NCBI GenBank assembly: GCA_049999765.1
Contig: JBNGIQ010008806.1
Location: 1-20,681, forward strand
DNA: 20,681 nt
Reading direction: 5' to 3'
DNA from: Phaeoceros laevis
Lineage: Eukaryota; Anthocerotophyta; Anthocerotopsida; Notothyladales
The notes beneath the pieces were generated by a model that had not been told where the DNA came from, ran no database searches, and saw only the letters and a list, made by a program, of their open reading frames with translations. A program made the position numbers and the translations under genes. Positions 17,854 through 20,681 of the stretch are shown piece by piece; position 1 is the stretch's first letter; each line of letters begins with the position of its first letter.

Positions 17854-20520
17854 CTCCAGTCTGTGATGCTGGTGCTTCATGTTGCTGCTAGAGAGGGTGC
17901 ATTACCCGACTTGGTTTTGATTGTATCCGCTCATCAGTTGGAGCGGATGTGTATTCTCACCTGTCGGCCTGCGAAGTTCCATTGTTGTATCGTAGTCTAA
18001 CATACTGGTATCCTCTGACATTCTTTAGTGAGCCAACCTTTTAATAGGCTCATCACAGAACTCCACCATTACAAATCGGCTGACCGATTTGAGGAGCCAA
18101 TTTTTGGAGCTAGGCAATAAAAGCCTACAGTCAACTGCAGCATAAGGTCGCTGTGGCTCCTCCTCCTATTCCTGATTGCACTCACCCTGGGATGTAACGT
18201 TGTAATTGTCCCGATTCTATGCTGAAATCGCTGCACCTTCGTGAACTCGTTGTCTTTCACATGCATTTCGAGACCTCTGGTCCCTAGTTGGTTCCTACCT
18301 GGCCTGGAATTGTAATCCAGGTTCTTGGAGCTCCGACGAGGGCACGAGTGTGAGCGAGTAGAAAAGCAGAAGAGAGTTCGATTTCGTTCGTTCCCCAGGC
18401 CGCAGGGCTAGGACCCTGCACAACTGCCCTGTTCGACTTACCTTAAGTACTTACCTACTACAACTTTTACTTACCGTCCCGTGTAAACCCAGCATAGTTC
18501 CTAACTACGATCAGTCCTAACTCTAGGTCAGTTCTAACCCTATTCTGCCTAGCTCAACAGCCGATTCGGCATGCGTCCTACATGCTCAAGCTAGGTAGCG
18601 AGCCTACCTTGCTCCGATCACGGCACTTGGAGTGACAAGAATTAGATTGACCTGGATTGGAAGTTTCCAAATCCGGCGCGGATGAAGTCCTCAGTACTTA
18701 CATGTAGGTTTCTGGTGACCCCAATAGCAATTCCGATAATTTTTGGAGAGCTCCTCATGTCCTTCTACAGGACTGTCCAACGGCTGAGGAGAATTGCTGG
18801 CGTGTTGCTCTTGACCAACTACAGGTCCAACAGCTGCGACTATGACATCTCAATCTAGGTGGGCTAGTGGGCTAGGTGGACAGTGCAAGTGTGCACATTT
18901 TGTATGCAATTTTGCGGACACTAATAGCAGGTGTGCCTCCGCGGTTGTTCCTCGTAGGCTCACAACCATCCTGCGCTGTTCTTTTGACCTCCTCTTTCCC
19001 TTTGCTGCCTTCTGGCCCTACGCTGCCACGAGCTACATCAATCCAGCAGCTCCTCTGCACCTGGGTTGCTTCCAGATGTGGATAGTAGATAGCCAAACTA
19101 TCACCGTAGTTGTTCAGCAGCCTCGTACTGCAAGGCTCTGGGACCAAGGTACCAGGTTGTGAGAGGTGACTGGTGTAGCAACCCAGGGTAGAATCTATCC
19201 CCAAATCTATCGTAGTATAAGGGGTTTTGTTCCCACAGGGAACTCAATCTAACCGGCAATGGACTAAACAGACCTTAGATACAAATAAACTTGCCTTTCA
19301 GGACTTGCATCCCGTTAGACACACTCGAATCCACCACGAACCCTCAGCTTAGCCGCCTAAAACGGTACAACACTACCTCCACCGTCGCCAACGACCAACC
19401 CTAGAGAATACATCCATCCCAGCATCTCTCAACTAGTAGCTGACGAGCCCTTCAGCACCGCAGACTTCTCGTCCTGCCCACAATCCTCAGGCTCGTCCTA
19501 CGCCTTCGTCTTGTAGCACTTGACAAATCCCCAAGGTTTTCTGAGGGCGTTTGGCTTCCCTCACGGCCACACCTGACTCGCCTCCTAAAGCCATAAGTCG
19601 TTTAGGGGACCTTCTAAGGGCTTTCCCCAGGGTTACCTGCTGAACCACACTGAAGCCCTAACCTACACCAACATCTACCAGATCCCTGACACCAACAAGA
19701 GAATCCACCATAACAACATGAGGACCAAACACAGTAACGGGCACTCCAGGCCTTGCATCCTAGCTACCTAAACTGCCACTGAGGTGTTGTGGTGATGGCC
19801 TACTGAGCTGCTGTCACCAGCGTTTGGCTCACCACCTGGCTCCAACATTTCTGGCCGTGAAGGTACGGGCACTCCACTTGCGCACTACTACAGAGTAGTA
19901 CCGCCGCCAACGGGGATCTCTGCCGTGGATGGAACGGATGTCCCTAACGACACGGACCTAGGAGATCTACAGACTCCCACGCCGTTTCGCACGACAAGCA
20001 AGTAACGGACCTTAGGTGCCAGCCGCACGGTGCGAACGATAAGCCTACGCATCCGCACGGGGTCCAAGTGTGGCAGCACCAGGGGGGTGGAGAGCTCCAG
20101 CTCCCACTCCTGGAAAGACTGTGCACAACAAAGACACTGAATTAAGAGAGAGGTGAACATATATAGTATGAGGGTGGACCACCTCACTCTAGGCTAAGAA
20201 ATCTGTACCTCATTGGTCAGCAAGATTTCCTAGAATCTTATTGGTCTACCTCACACTACCCTATCCTATCTCTGCTAGATAAGACGGGGTCCTCTGCCAA
20301 CTTAATTCTTATTAACTAGACTAACTACTCACTTATTTATAGCAGTCCGTATGATCACGGACTATAATCTATGGTTATGAAATCAAAACATACAATACGA
20401 CAAACCACACTTTGGATTCTAACAACCTTACGAGGCCGCTTCGTACTCAAGCCCTTCCTTTTCCGTTGCCGTTGGCTTCAGTAGTTGTCCTCGTCGGAGC
20501 AGCTCCGTTGCTTCCTGCCC
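17854..20520. other. Long region with no recognised gene
   Basis: I see no conserved protein or RNA gene here. Small structures are an 8-bp-arm hairpin atccgctc/gagcggat (17925-17932 with 17941-17948), gttcccacagggaac (19229-19243) and agtccgt/acggact near 20343-20362. The sequence at 18290-18420 and 18690-18850 has the look of degraded retroelement DNA, but no terminal repeats, primer-binding site or polymerase motif could be shown. The minus-strand ORF at 19888-20118 is listed separately. Confidence 0.4.
19888..20118 (-). CDS. Orphan ORF or last exon, about 76 aa, doubtful
   Basis: The minus-strand frame runs from a splice-acceptor-like ctttgttgtgcacag just before 20118 to TAG at 19888-19890. 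The peptide starts SFQEWELELSTPLVLPHL and continues LIVRTVRLAPKVRYLLVVRN. I do not recognise a family. An upstream open stretch with an ATG at 20187 exists in the same frame, so a 99-aa reading without splicing is possible. It may belong to the acidic protein whose end lies at 20521, or to decayed repeat DNA. Confidence 0.25.
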   Translation of the reverse strand, partial: SFQEWELELSTPLVLPHLDPVRMRRLIVRTVRLAPKVRYLLVVRNGVGVCRSPRSVSLGTSVPSTAEIPVGGGTTL

Positions 20521-20681
20521 CTAGCTCGACCTATAACTGGCATCAGAATCTGCTGAATCGTCCGAATCATCTGAATCGTCCGAGTTATCTGAGGAGGAGT
20601 CCTCTTCTGACTCGTCGGATTCTACACCCAAGATCATCTCTATCATGGCTTCCGTGTTGACTCGCCACATCTGGTACGAAG
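20521..20681 (-). CDS. C-terminal end of an unidentified protein with an acidic Ser/Asp tail (partial)
   Basis: The minus-strand frame is open from the window edge to TAG at 20521-20523 (52 codons visible). It reads RVNTEAMIEMILGVESDESE and then a nearly pure D/S/E run (SDDSDDSDD) ending in YRSS. Such acidic serine-rich tails occur in nuclear or chromatin proteins and in some transposon-encoded proteins; the family is not identifiable from this end. The 5' part lies outside the window. Confidence 0.4.
   Translation of the reverse strand, partial: SYQMWRVNTEAMIEMILGVESDESEEDSSSDNSDDSDDSDDSADSDASYRSS

Noticed and set aside
18290-18850. A retrotransposon terminal repeat and start of gag
   Set aside because: The sequence has a suggestive look only. 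No paired terminal repeat, primer-binding site or conserved protein motif could be found.

Overview
The window reads as nuclear DNA of a land plant. Five spliced or intronless protein genes can be reconstructed, and the families are typical plant ones: an F-box protein, a LURP-one-related (LOR/tubby-like) protein, the TBP-binding repressor subunit NC2-beta/DR1, an eight-exon MATE transporter and a second F-box protein. There are also abundant remnants of PLS-class pentatricopeptide-repeat (PPR) genes. The wording of the PPR repeats and the decayed PLS arrays suggest a seed-free plant with heavy organellar RNA editing (fern, lycophyte or hornwort). This lineage guess is an inference and the species is not determined. 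All introns I could define are 79-165 nt with GT-AG borders. There are no operons, Shine-Dalgarno sites or other prokaryotic features.

Layout. 1-199: one copy of a dispersed repeat whose second copy lies at 12202-12382. 200-1150: intergenic, with a pair of direct repeats. 1151-2476 (+): intronless F-box gene. 2820-5364 (-): a heavily broken PPR pseudogene array, including a recognisable end-of-repeat/E-motif remnant in its middle. 5365-6613: intergenic, with a 56-bp tandem duplication. 6614-7573 (-): three-exon LOR gene with an ambiguous first splice donor and a 31-codon internal duplication. 7620-8600: GC-rich, non-coding, repeat-rich DNA with a long inverted repeat and a perfect hairpin. 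It abuts 8608-9396 (-), a PPR gene that loses its C-terminal half exactly where this DNA begins.

10065-10919 (-): complete five-exon NC2-beta gene, 156 aa, flanked by a direct repeat of about 50 bp. 11085-12815: intergenic, with an unrecognised ORF, a perfect 24-bp-arm hairpin, the second copy of the window-start repeat and a pyrimidine-rich tandem repeat. 12816-15295 (-): complete MATE transporter gene, 510 aa. 15296-15905: shared upstream region of the divergent MATE/F-box pair. 15906-17216 (+): second intronless F-box gene. 17217-20520: mostly featureless, with a 39-bp triple repeat and an orphan minus-strand ORF. 20521-20681 (-): acidic C-terminal end of a protein that continues past the window.

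The genes do not form one pathway. They are independent housekeeping or accessory plant genes separated by repeat-derived DNA. I found no convincing new biological system. The most notable points are the decayed PPR array with nucleotide-level repeat conservation, the PPR gene cut by repeat-rich DNA, the LOR internal duplication and donor ambiguity, and the long hairpins.
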